Positions 24,935 to 37,606 of a DNA stretch of 64,000 bases are shown in pieces. Origin of the DNA: Gyrodactylus bullatarudis (taxonomy: Eukaryota > Platyhelminthes > Monogenea > Gyrodactylidea > Gyrodactylidae); assembly GCA_012064415.1 (NCBI GenBank), contig SSNU01000055.1, positions 496,001 to 560,000 of the forward strand, read 5' to 3'. How positions within the stretch are numbered: the stretch's first letter is position 1; the number at the start of each line of letters is the position of its first letter. The translations under genes and the position numbers were made by a program. The notes beneath the pieces were generated by a model, which was not told the DNA's origin, did no database searches, and saw only the letters and a list, made by a program, of their open reading frames with translations.

Positions 24935-27900
24935 ATAATAGAGGATAGAATAATCTGTTACCAAAAAAGAGGTTCAGATAGGCTTGATGCCGTTTCCGAC
25001 ACCATTTATGGAGCGAGGCTTAATGATAGGTTAACTCATTTAATTAAACTGCCTGTAGTATTGTCTGTAAAAGTCAACTAGTCACAATATTTTCTGAGAG
25101 ACCTGAACGAAGAAAGGCAATAAATTTTCTGTCAAATGACTTTTATGCAACGAAAAGCTTTATTTTATTTTAATTCATAACATCCTTCTGTATAAGCAGT
25201 TGGAATTATATATATATTTGGTAATTTAGATTATTATGTTTTTTTGAGTATCACGTGAACCTAAATGTTATGAATGATTTTCTAAAGCAATTCCATGATA
25301 AAGATTAACTTTTTTATCGCCAAAATGAAATTTATTTCTTCGAACATCTCTCCAGAGTACTTAGCACTGCTTTTATGATCTTCAAGTATTTAAAATACCT
25401 TTCCATGCTTCTGGAATAAGATGAACAAAATTGTAAAAATTTTCAAATTAAAAACGTTTTTAATGTTTTATTTTCATCATTTTAACTTGATTTCATAGTA
25501 TTTCTCACAAAAGTTGCAAAAATGACTTAAATTAAAATTGTTTTTACAAAACGAAATTTCTCTTATTTTCCATCGATATTTTGAAGCGAAATTTTAGTGG
25601 GATAATATTAAAATACTTGAAGATAAAATTCATCATATCGATGGATGGTGATTTTAGTAATTTTAAGTCTTAGAATCTGGTGCAAAGATTTTAGGAAATT
25701 CTTCAAGTTTGTGCGGATTATTTGAAAAAATTGAGCCCTCCTTTAACTTGCATTCCCAAATTAGAAAAACTAATAATAATGAATTGCAAAACAGATCTAA
25801 ATTCGATACTTTAGAATTTATTCATTTTATCAGCTTTTTGGGTGCTGCTAGATAAACACTTTTCCCAATAAATCAATCTTTCAATAACGAAAAATAACCT
25901 GAATATTCTTGATTTTAGGGATAGTTCGCATCGTAATTTGTGGGGAAATTACTCCAATGTACCGGAAGAAGATAAGATACATGTTTTAAAACGTAAATTT
26001 GGTTTACAAAAACCGCAGGCAAATTCGGAATCAGCGTAATTATTCTAATCCAGGGCTTAAGAATGAAAAAAACTCGGATTAATTTTTCAATTAATCTCTA
26101 TTACGAGAATTAACTGAAATATCACAAAGGGGTATTAAGATAGGAGTAAAATAGGTATGCCTCCTCTATTTATATATCTGTAGCCTGTGGAAAGGAAACG
26201 CAAAACAGTGTACAATGCCTTTTCATTGGTTCAATCATAATAATAATAATAGTAACAATGGTAGTCTCTTATTGATTTTTTCCACCCCTATTTTGCCCAA
26301 TGAATCATCAAATATTGAAGAAAATCAATCTTATTTTTCACGTAGAGAAATTCCTTTTACGATTTCCCTTTTACAATTATCAAGCTTTGTTAATTAAACA
26401 TAAATCTCATTCTTTCAAAATGGTTTGATGATTTTTTGGAAACCAATTTAAAAAAAAGGCACACCGATTTAAGAGAAAATAGAAGAAAAGAAACCAATTC
26501 AATTTTCATCTGATTAAAATGATGAAAAATTCGCACCATCTTTAAATTTAAACTCAGCACTGATATTCAGTAGAGAAGAGACTTTGACTATTTGCTTATT
26601 TTATTGTACAGGTCTATTGTTGTTATTTATTCGAATGAATCCATCAAGAAAAATGAATTATTACAGAAATTTGAAACATTGAATGGATTAGAAATGAAAA
26701 TATCTGATTTTTCCTCTTCTTATATTCTAGATTACATTCACTTATTTTACATCCATTGAACATGTATTATTTATCTCTTGTTTACATGTATTGTACTTGT
26801 ATATATATAATAGACAGATTAGTATTTCTTTTATATAATACAATATTTGATGAAGTTTAATCAATACTATAAGTAAAAAGTACAAAAATGGAGAGAAAAA
26901 ACGTAGATTTTATTGTTATTCCCACATTAGAGAAATTATTATAACAATTTTATCCACATCTCGAGACATTTTAACTGAGCATACAGAGTTACATTACATC
27001 TATAATTATAACCGAAAGAATAATAAATAAAATATAGATTTATCATTAATAAAAGTTAATATCCTTCTCGAATGATAATTCTGGGATATCGAATAGAGAA
27101 TTTTTTACGACGTTGTTAATGATAAAAAAGATATCCGCCATTCAGTTAATTTCAAAAATGAATGGATACTCAAAATACTTGATCATTGGAGACAGTTGGG
27201 GTATAAGACGATTTGCTTCTTGTATGATGGAGGGTTTTTGTTCTAGAAACACCTCAATTAAGCTCAAATGGCCTTACTAAAATGTAAACTGATTCCTTGA
27301 GAATAAGAATTATGATTTTAACGAAAAACTTTTGGATAAAATAACCAAAATTAGTAAAAATAGGTTTTCCTCTACTTATTAGTAGATGGGAAATTCAACA
27401 GAAAATCGACTTTCTTAGATAAGAATCCTAATTGAACAGAATTCCTATTAGAACCTCATTAAGAATCGTTTTATATTAATTTTGAGTCTTTTCTTATCGC
27501 CTTGATAGGGTTAAGATAACCTTCAAAATATAGTTTTAGAGATTATAGACGATTGGAAAACCTACCTGTAGAGTTTCTGACTAATGCAATTTTTTGGTTT
27601 AATTTGATCTCTGAAAAATGTTTATTTCATGTCATTCGACTATAATTTATCTCATCGACCTCATCTCAAACAAACAAAACTTGTCATTAATCTAAATTAT
27701 TCATTCGAATAACCAATATCCATACTAATATCAAGTCCATAGCTAATACAGTATTTTTATTTAAGCAAATTACCATAAATTTCTGCAATCAATTAAACAA
27801 ATTAAACTTTCGTAAACAAATCATATCTGCTTACCTACCAAGTTTTATTCACTGAGCAGAAAGTCTTAGCTGATTGATGAGCATACAGATCGTAAAAAAA

Positions 27901-30900
27901 CAGAGATAAAGTTGAAATCGTTCCTTGGAAAAAAATGACAAAATGGCTAGGGAATACACGATATAAACTCTCATGACGGAGATAAAAAATTCCAGACATT
28001 CCCATCAATATCTGCATAAATTAGAAGCTTTATTTCTGATCTATATCCGGTTATCAAAATCATTGGACTACTCGCTCAAGCGGTAGTTTTGTTTCCCCAA
28101 GAGGACATTTTTTCGTCATAAAAATCAGATTGAATTTTAATTAATTAACTGATTGGTATTTTGAACGTATTTAATGGAATGTCTCAAGAATATTGCAAAT
28201 ACATATATTTTAATGGTCTACTAAATTACTGTGCGTAACTTTAAAATATAATTCCCATTTGTAATGCAGATTATCCTAGTTTACTTTGCCCATGTCACAT
28301 GTCCTAACTGACTGTGTTTATGCTAATAGTTTTTTAGTAAAACTTGACTTTTCTTTCCACTATAGCCGTAAACATTGTTAAGGAATAGTTTTCCTCTCGT
28401 TGGAAAACCTTATTTTGTTAATCTACAACAATGTTGATACAATAGACATTGTAATAAGCGATAGAGTGAAGAGTGTACCTGATTGGTTTTCTTGGAAAAA
28501 AATTTGAATCATAATAATCGAAAAATGTACCCCACTAAAAATTTACAAAAATTTAGATATACATATCCTTTTGCATCTTCAAGGGATTTAGTTAGCGTCT
28601 AGACATGAAGACATAAATCCAGAATACTGAAATTAACCAATTGTAAATGGACTTGACCACCCCTCTGTATGTAGGATCTTTTCCTTCCTCTATGTGTTAT
28701 GTATATTATATTGGAACCATTGATAATGGATGATATTCTATGTTTGCCTCACTCCTACAACACAATCTCCAACATAAAAATATATAATCTTTCATAGGGA
28801 AATGTTAATTTCAATCGATAATAATAATTATTCATATTTTTCTCAGATCAACGTGGAAAATTGCAGCTTTGGCGCACAATTTTTATAAGGCTGTAGTTTA
28901 TATAAAGAATTTTTTTATCGAGAAAACGAATAATTTTGGGTTAAATTAAAGAACAGTTGCCCCCTCTTATTTCTCTCTAAGTTTACTTTGAATCTTGTTG
29001 GTCTTTTTATTATCGATGACAAAAAATCTCACCGCAAGGGATTCGTTTTCATTTCATCGATGTTAAAAAGCCCAAGGTCTGTTTGTCTTTCAGAAAAATT
29101 ACTGCAAAACAAGAGGGGGAAAATGTTCTACAGATTTGCCGAATTTTGTTGAGGAAGGAAAAATAATATTTATTTTGAGTATCAAAATAAATTAAGGAAA
29201 CCGATGATCACCATAAAAATTGTGATAAACTGTTTTTCAAAGATTAAAAATGATCAAGAAAATAAAATTTGATTTCACAAGTTGATTTGATTTCTCTGAC
29301 ACAAATCGTGATGCTAAAAACAATGAAATCAACAAAACTTTCCACCCAAAATTCGAAAAAATAGCTAACTCGCGATTTGAAATTATAATACAATTTCTTT
29401 TCTTCATATGGTGAAAAGGATCTAGATTCCAAAAATTCTTCAAAAAGTTTGATTTCTTGATCAATAATTTGATTCTCAGCTCTACATTGTGGATAATTTG
29501 TTAAGCAAAAAATATCCCAAGAAGTTTCCAAAAAAAATTCGTTATCAAATGCTAAACAGATGTTATAAACGATTATATATGATTATCACACAATCGGAGT
29601 ATTTTTTTGTGCCACGCTTAAGTGAAATCTCAATCCTCAAAGATCAATTCTTTTACCAACTTGTTTACTCAACTCAATTGGTGGTTGTGAAATATTTGTG
29701 CTTCCTTCTTCAACTTTTTTTATGAAAGTGCAATACAGTAATCTTCAATTGAAATGTACTCAGTTAAGTTCTAAACACACAAGGATACTTGGAGAAATGA
29801 ACATCTCTTTTGAGATATTCTGGTTAACTTTTGTAATATGACCTAAATTCCCAAGATTTTGAGCTTTTCGCGGAATCTACCATTTCCCACGAGTACTAGA
29901 ACTTAGAAATAGTGAAAAAAATTTTAAATCCCAGACACTAGGTATTCATTTAGCAAAGAAATGCAATAAAAAGTCTGAGGTTTTTAAAGTTTCAGCCTGT
30001 ATCTGGGAATAATTATTGATACATCTACAGGTAGGAATATAATCGAGTTGTTGATATCCTTTACCTACTTTCTTTATAGATAAACAAATAACTCAGACAT
30101 TGCTAGTTTTTGGTTTAAAATGTTCATTTATCATGGGAGCATATTATTTTATCAAATGAATTATTGTATCTGCAGGGTTTCATAAACCAATTTCCCCCCT
30201 TTCATATTTACATTTCCATGTGTAGACATTTACCTCGCTTTTTTTATCAAATTCAATGATGAAAATGTCAAATCTAAATTCTTCTAAATGATCATATGAA
30301 TTTATCAGGGAGAGAGATATCCGAATTTACTACTAAAAATCTAGAATTTCTGTGATCATGAGAGAGATGAATAGAAAATTGCAATATCCGATATATTATT
30401 GCTTGGCTAGTAGATATTTTCCTCTTTCCAAGGATTACCACTTCGATTTGACATGTCTAAATAGGTTTTTCCACTCTCTAATGCACCAAATGAAGAAAGC
30501 TTTTTTAAAGCTGTTTTTCCAATTTAAACTAAATTGGATTTGAAGATGTGATAAAAGTTTTCATGCTTCAGGAGTTATCCATCAAAATTATGGTCCGAAA
30601 ATTGTCTACCATGAAAGCTCTAGCAGATAGAGCTTAGGCGATTGCCTATGGTTATCTTACTTTTCATCTATGACCTTGGGAAATAGATTTTCATAAAAAC
30701 CGTTTTAAATAAAACTAAATTTTTAGAAAAAATCAACTCCCTTTGAATTATTGTCTGACGAATGATAGAGCTGAGATTTCTGCGTATTCCAGGAGATTAA
30801 TAGATTTTCTTTAAAGGCACAGTGGAACTTTGAGGGTTAAGCTGTCTCGCCTCAATCATTGAACAAAGTTGATAGACTAAATCAAGTTCTTAGAGGAGTT

Positions 30901-33900
30901 ACAAAGAATCAATTTTGTTGTAAATTGCTCTTGTTTTAGAGAAGAAGAAAAAAAATACTAAAGAACAACCAAGTAATTACCTGTGTTTGTATGTACAAGG
31001 CTAAAAGATAAATCAATGAACTTTGGTTCGAAATATCAGAGCAAAGAAGAAGTCAATTTCCAACAATTTCAATTACTAAAATAATAAACAAAATTTCTAA
31101 CTTGACCCGTTTCAAATGGGGGCATATACATGAGTAGAAGTCGTTGTCTTAAAAAAAAACAAATAGAATAAAGTAGAATATATAAAAAGAGGAAGAATAT
31201 AAGACTCGAAGAAATGTAAATTAATTCCAATGTAAAAAAATCAATTCTCTTTCTTCTGGAGAGAATAAAACAATAAAATGTTTGGAGTACGATTGTCTGG
31301 CTTTTTTCCTCCCTCCACCAATCAGGATTAAATAAAACTTCTTCTACTCTAGGCCTAGATTGGCTAGTTTGATGAAAAGATACATGCTATCTCTAATTGA
31401 TCTTTTGAGTCCACAATGAGGTTCATCTTTCGAATTGTACACTGTACAGTGTACACCTCCAAAAGATGAATAATCTCATTGGTCATATTTATTTGTCTTT
31501 ATTCAGGGGTTTAATTTTCTTTTCTAATCGCAATTAACACCAGTAATTAATATCAGTTTCATTCGATTTATTAAACTGATTTATCAAAATGTCTACGTGA
31601 CCATTTAAATTTATCAATTATTTCTTTTCGATAATGATAAGAGTGATCTTTCACATTGATTTGACCACTATTTATCAAAGACTGACCAAGAGAGCAGTCA
31701 GTAGAGAAAGATGAATTAACCTAAGAAAATTAGAAACATTAAAAAAAGATGCATTACTCAGCATTTAATAAAATATTTTGGGCTAATGCTCTCATAAAAA
31801 TCTTGAGTACACCTAACAGTGATGTATATCCTTGGTACTTTGTGTTGATAATGTTTATTGTTGTTATTTTGAGTGTGTATAGCTCTAAATGAGTCAGTCA
31901 CAGAAGAGAAGATATTATATGGGTGTATTTTAGAGATCATTATTATTATTATATGTGGCAATTATTATTATTTATGATACTTTTACACCTATGCATGGGT
32001 TAAATAGGGAGAAATATCTCCCAATAAATGAATCTTTTATACGACAACCTTTTTATCTAAACTAATTGTAACCCAAACCCTGTTATACCTTCAGTCTATT
32101 GTTAATCTAATGCTTTTCCTTCGACAAAAAAAGACTTTGGTGACTAGGTTATCTCTTTGGTTGAGAGAATAAAGATAATTTATTCATAACAGTATTTTTT
32201 ACATATACCAAGATACGAGATTATTTGTATTGAAACCCTTGTACTCATGACGATGAATAGTTTTTCTCAGCAGAAAAAGTAAATATTATAAAGAAGAAAT
32301 TTCTACCCCTCCACACATGGGGTGTTATATTTTTTGAACAAATCCATATACGAGAATCAAGGCTATGCATGTTGCCACAAGCTGTATTTTAATTAATAAT
32401 ACAGTTAGTCTGAATTTAAATAAATCAGATGAAGCCAAGCCAGAATTGTATTTTGAGACTGTGCTATCAAATAAATTGATTCACATTGTAGAATGATATG
32501 GTTTGTCATGACAATGAATTTTTTTATCAGTTTGTTTTTTTTATTTGTTGTTTTTTTGCAGTAACCAGAAACAAGTAACCGCATCCGGTATTACTAGTGG
32601 TTAGTTTAATTTACTTATTGGCTGGATAAATAAATTTACTTTCTTAATTAATTAACTAATTCAAGTTACAATTCCATCTATCCAGTATGTTCTTAGAGAC
32701 TGGATCCCAACTTTTGCATATTCATTTAAATGTCGGAAATAAATATCTTTGAAATGCTACGTCTACTCTCTAAAAGGGTTTTCCAATTAATCATTATTTT
32801 GAAAAAAGATAAGAGATTAATTTAAAAAAAAATTTTTTTTAAATGCACATATTTGAATAACAATTTTACATAACCGAAGAATTTAATAATTCTTAAGAGA
32901 ATACAGATCAGTTGTTACGATGAACTCAAGACTGGAATTCACATCGATACAAGAATACGTTTTATAAAGCAAGGTAATATGAAGATGAGAACTCAAAACT
33001 TTGAATTATCAGGAAAATGATTGAATTTTCTGAAGTTCAAAGATTGATTTTTGTCCAACACTTCATATCAACTAGTTATATGTGAAGGACCGTGATTTTA
33101 TCGAATAAACTCATAAGGAATAAAAAAAGTTCCATCTATAAAATCAACTTGATTAGGCTAAATAGGGTAGATTTCCAGTGTGCCTCTTATCAGTTTAACC
33201 ACTCTGGCTGCATTCAACAATCAAGAGAGCGAACAATAGTACACAAAGTTAGAATACTAATTCTATTAAATCACCTTTGATCAATAATAGTCGAAATTGC
33301 ACAGACTGATTAATGGAATCTTTCTTAGCAGATCTTTTTAGATTAGATCCTACATAAAGGTTTATTTAAAGCTACTTCTCTTCAATCGTTAACCAACAAA
33401 ATGAAGTTAATGATTTATTGAGAAGATGAGCCTTCTCCTTGAGAATGTACTCTGAAATTATTGATATTTCAAGGGGGTGTGATAAAAATCTTTAACAAAA
33501 AAATCAACTACATACATTGATATTTACTCTGTTACCGTAGAGAAACTATTCCCTTCTAACTCTATACACTGTCTATACAGTACAAGGAGGGAATATTTTT
33601 GATTTATCTCAAATGTACATTTCATTAGCGATATATGTATATTCCTTCTCAACAATAAAGTCTTCATCTCTCTTGCTGGCGAGAATTTAAATTGTAAAAC
33701 TTTTTCTCGCATAAGAAGAATTCCAAAATGTGTATGCATCATAAATTATGCAACGTTCTTTTTGAGATAAATTCCCTGAAAAGTACATTTGCCAGATGGT
33801 GAATAGAAAATATGCTCAATTTAGATTTCTATAGCATTCAGTCATCAGGGAATTTCATCCGGGTTAGATCTCCCAAGCTCAGTATTCCTAGATTTAGTTT

Positions 33901-35613
33901 TTTTTGTTCTTTATTCCCAATCAATCAAACGTTAGCAGAAAACATGTAAATTAGAGAAATTCTCACCCCTATATTTAGAGAATGATTATTATTATAAATG
34001 AACTAAAATCACATGACTTTTCTTTTTCTCATACGTCGAGGGGTTCTTCTTTAGAATTTCTCAAAATTTTCTAAACAGGTTTAATGAAATATTTCTTGGA
34101 ATATGCACTAATCATGTCTCGACAAAATTCCATTGTATTAATAATTTTAATTTAATTGATCTTCAAAACTTCAATTATGAGGGTGCAATGAATTTGTAAT
34201 TGAGTCAAACTATTTACCTGTAGCATTCGAATTTGAGGCAAACTCAGAACGATACGATCATCGTGAAGTAGATGAACGTCTAAACTCAGCGTCGATTGAT
34301 TTGGCATTTTAGGGGTGGGGGAGTTGGTTTGACTTTTACAAAAGATGTTATAATTTTGTAATTTTTTGATCTTGAACACTGTAAGACATTTTCTTGTTCG
34401 CATATGAGGAGTTACAGTAGAAAACAATTTGACAAATTATTCAAATTAGAGTAATCTAACTAACGAATTCTTTAAAACTAATAATAATTACATAATTATT
34501 AGATGAAAAGATTAGGATTGATTGATGTATAAGCAACGAAACATTGTTTCCTGTTAGGATTCTGTCCGTATTTCAGTTAAACAAGAGATTCTTGATTTGG
34601 GGACGTTCCAATTACATTAAATTAAGTACAAGATATTATATTTTATAAATTTCTATATAAAAAAGAATATATCCAAAAATTTAAACCTCAATTTACGTCT
34701 CTAACCATCATTTTATATTGAGACATGTGTCAGAAAAGGCTTCGCCATTATATCATTCTATTTTCAATGAATCTCTACTACTAAGATTCTGAATGTCTAG
34801 GTCAATTTTCCCTATGGCGAAACTATAATAATCTTATCATATCTTATGGTGATCAAGAGAGAACGTCTTGAGTTACATCATCATGGCCGAATAAAGGAGA
34901 AATATTTCTGAAATATTCCTAAACTTATCTAGCTTTGATCTCGAATTGAAAATTTTTTTCCGGCATGTTTTCCGGGATCATTGTTTTTCGTATCAAGATT
35001 AAAGCTGAATCACAATGCAAAAAGTCATGTTAATTTTGAGTAGAAATAAGGTTCTTGTATGATTTGAAAACTTTTAGGCTATTGAATTGAATTTTATTCA
35101 GATCATTCGGTATTCCGAATCAAGACTTTCTAACAAGTGTGAGAGACACCCAATCGTCTGAACGGGCGCCCGAATAGGTAGAGTCTATAAATAGGAGCTT
35201 GGCACTTAAAGAAATAAGATTTTTGTGACCTAAATAATGATAGTTGATGTAAATTCTCTAGTAGACATTTAAACTTTTGTTTTTCAGTTTTTTCTTAGCC
35301 TTTGATTCTAATTTTAAATGTCTGCAAAAACCAAAACACTGAAAATAAAATTTTCAATTCCAAGAAATTCCGAGGACAACCAATTGATTTGACTCTCTTG
35401 TATACAGTCTCTTCGTGACAGGATGAGGAAATTTATCTTGCAACTTCAAGTTACACATAGTTATTAAGCTTTATTCTCAATCATTGGAGGAAAAAGTAGA
35501 TTATGTTTTTTAAATCAAATGGTTACGAGCCATACAATTTTCAAGACCTTATTTTACGGTTTTTTAGACAAATGCAAGCAGTATCGCGACAATTTGGCCA
35601 ACTTGACAATCAG
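24935..35613 (+). CDS. Unidentified gene of small exons in very long introns (partial)
   Basis: Four putative exons join in frame: 24935-25029 (start uncertain), 25919-26035, 32562-32599 (38 nt) and 35568-35613 (46 nt). Each has GT donor and pyrimidine-rich AG acceptor sites, and intron phases match at all three joins (2, 2, 1). Each exon has coding composition against a strongly AT-rich background. The product includes SDRLDAVSDTIYGARLNDR, SHRNLWGNYSNVPEEDK, KRKFGLQKPQ and SDKCKQYRDNLANLTI. I do not recognise the family. Introns are about 0.9, 6.5 and 3.0 kb, unlike the compact genes elsewhere. The 5' and 3' ends are not found; the last exon ends in phase 2. A candidate next exon at about 36323 (WWTREEFKF) is too weak to include. 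Confidence 0.5.
26036..32561 (+). other. Gene-poor stretch (6.5 kb), probable intron
   Basis: Lies between two exons of the unidentified plus-strand gene. Very AT-rich, with only chance open frames. Fragments of the foldback family recur near 28910 (TTTTTTATCGAGAAAACG) and 29240-29430. No RNA gene or transposase is recognised. Confidence 0.5.
32600..35567 (+). other. Probable intron with a candidate minus-strand exon
   Basis: Intervening sequence of the unidentified plus-strand gene. It contains the candidate minus-strand first exon at 34218-34307. A GC-richer patch at about 35150-35200 has the palindrome GGGCGCCC and a TATAAATA. Otherwise unremarkable AT-rich DNA. Confidence 0.4.
34218..34307 (-). 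CDS. Candidate first coding exon of an unidentified gene
   Basis: ATG at 34307 with context CTAAAATGCC opens 30 codons with balanced composition (MPNQSTLSLDV, HLLHDDRIVLSLPQIRMLQ) and ends exactly at CAG|GTAAAT, a good donor in phase 0. It stands out from the AT-rich surroundings. I could not find the partner exon at lower coordinates and do not recognise the product, so this may be a chance or orphan exon. Confidence 0.35.
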
Positions 35614-37579
35614 GTGAGGGAATCTGGTGATTTATTTATATGTTACTTGGGTAATTTCACGTAACATGTGATCGGAAGCATATATGAAATGATGCATTTA
35701 CATTTCTTACTGTTCCCTCTCTTCATAGGAAGCGAGCCAACTCAAATTTCAATCTTTTTTTGTTATCTTGAAGTAACTATACTTCTTTAACTGTCTTGAA
35801 GTTTAATATAATTTGTCAAGATCATGAGGAAGACAAAGATGGTAATAGTAAATCTAGAGATTTACTGATCCAGGGTTTGTACGGTAGCAAATACATTATC
35901 AGAATCAGAACAAAAATTATTTCAATTACCTCACCTACCCTATACCTAAAGAAGTCTGAGCATAAAATTAAACCAATGGAAGGACGCAAATTACTGCATT
36001 GTAATAGTTGGTATGTTAACCAAGGTAGAGTCTGAAGATTTGACGAAGACGCTAAAAAAATACAGTTTTCCTAATTAGTTTTTTACCGAGAACTAATCAA
36101 ATTATTATTATATTGCGAAAGAAAAGAATTCCGATCAAGATCAGATCTCAGAATATGGATGAAAAACTCGTAATAATCTTTGGTTTAAACGAAAAATGCA
36201 TAATGAAGTATAAACATGAGGAAAAATAGCAGCAATTCATTATAATTACTGTATTCATTTAAAGAGGTGAATAATAACAACAAGTCGTTTAACGAGTATG
36301 AATTTCTTCCCACATTCTAGCTGGTGGACAAGAGAAGAATTCAAGTTTATAATTCAGACATTCACTTATAATTTTTGTAGGAAAAAGTTTTCCAATATAA
36401 TAATTCGATATAAATTCACCTAAAAATCATCTGTGTGAATGAATCATCATAAATATTTTTGAATTCATTCAAAATGATTGACTGTGAATGAAATGCAAAT
36501 ACTACTAATATAATCTTTGCCTTTCTGAAAGGCTGTAAAAGAAAAAGGGATTGTGTAATTGAAATAATGCCATTTTATTCTTCATTCTTTAAAATCATCA
36601 TATCATCTTTTTGAAATTAAAAACAAAATAATAATAATACTAATAACAATATTTATATAGTAGTCTTAAAATTTTAAGAATTTGTATCATATACCAGTTG
36701 AAATAGAAAGAATCGGCTTTAACCATTCATACGAATAATTAATCAGCATGAGTATACTTGTTAAAATGTCCTCGTCTCTTTAATATAATATGTGAGATCA
36801 GTCAAGTGTCTTTTATTACATTTATTGCACATATATATTCAAACAAAAAGATGATGATTACATTTTCAAAAATATAACACATTTATATTACCATTGTGTA
36901 TGAATATAAAAAACACAGAAAAATATTTTTGATCGTATTTGTGCGTGTTTCTAATGTTGATGATTCAAAGAGTAGGGGGAAAATTTCAGACAATATAGAG
37001 TTTATAAAGAGGTCACACATGAGAAACTTTGTTCTTTTCTTGAAATCGTCATCAGTCCAATGACTGAATTGTCACTTTTCTTGATTTGAAAATTTAATTA
37101 AAAAATAAAAACAAATATTTTTTTATAGTGCAAAAAAGGGGTTGTCGGTTGTATAATTTAAAAGCGCCTAACTCAAAAAAAAACAAAAAAAACGATTCAA
37201 TCATAAAATATTAGTTGTGTCAAATTGGTAAAATATAAAGATGGAAGGGAACATGTGGGGGGAGGAGGAGGAGATGGGATCAGGTATGGTGGTGTTTAAC
37301 ATTGGGATCAATGAGAGTGGAGTTGAGAGTTGACAGACGTGCAAAATTGAGAAAGATGCCTTTATCGAAAGATGAGAAAAATTACTATAGAGAGATTACA
37401 AAAACACCTGATTAAACACTGTAGAGAGCCATGATTAGAGTTGAAGTTGATTACGAGGTAGCTTCATAGAAATTGTAAAAGTAAGTGTTACTCTGTGAAT
37501 TTACTAGCCAGATCTGATGACTTCTTTTTGTGATCTTGTTGTGAATGACAAACTTAAAAATATTATTCTTTCTTCTCAT
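35614..37579. other. Gene-poor stretch
   Basis: AT-rich sequence after the last exon assigned to the unidentified plus-strand gene. A short word at about 36015-36035 (GGTAGAGTCTGAAGATT) recurs at 53784 in an NBAS intron, suggesting repeat remnants. A purine tract (GGGGGGAGGAGGAGGAG) lies at about 37257. No gene called. Confidence 0.4.
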
Positions 37580-37585
37580 TTTATT
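37580..37585 (-). terminator. Poly(A) signal of the TBC1D24-like gene
   Basis: Minus-strand AATAAA only about 22 nt beyond the stop, implying a very short 3' UTR. Confidence 0.5.
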
Positions 37586-37606
37586 CCAGAGTTTGTTTGT
37601 TAAAGT

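Noticed and set aside
31024..31040. GGTTCGAAAT, a tRNA T-loop-like word
   Set aside because: No acceptor stem or D-arm can be paired around it.
35796..36035. 79-codon plus-strand open frame
   Set aside because: Part overlaps a word repeated in an NBAS intron, no splice-phase fit to the neighbouring micro-exons, no recognisable domain.
36322..36370. Possible fifth exon of the micro-exon gene (after TTCTTCCCACATTCTAG)
   Set aside because: Acceptor and phase fit, but the sequence turns AT-rich after about 10 codons and no convincing donor follows.
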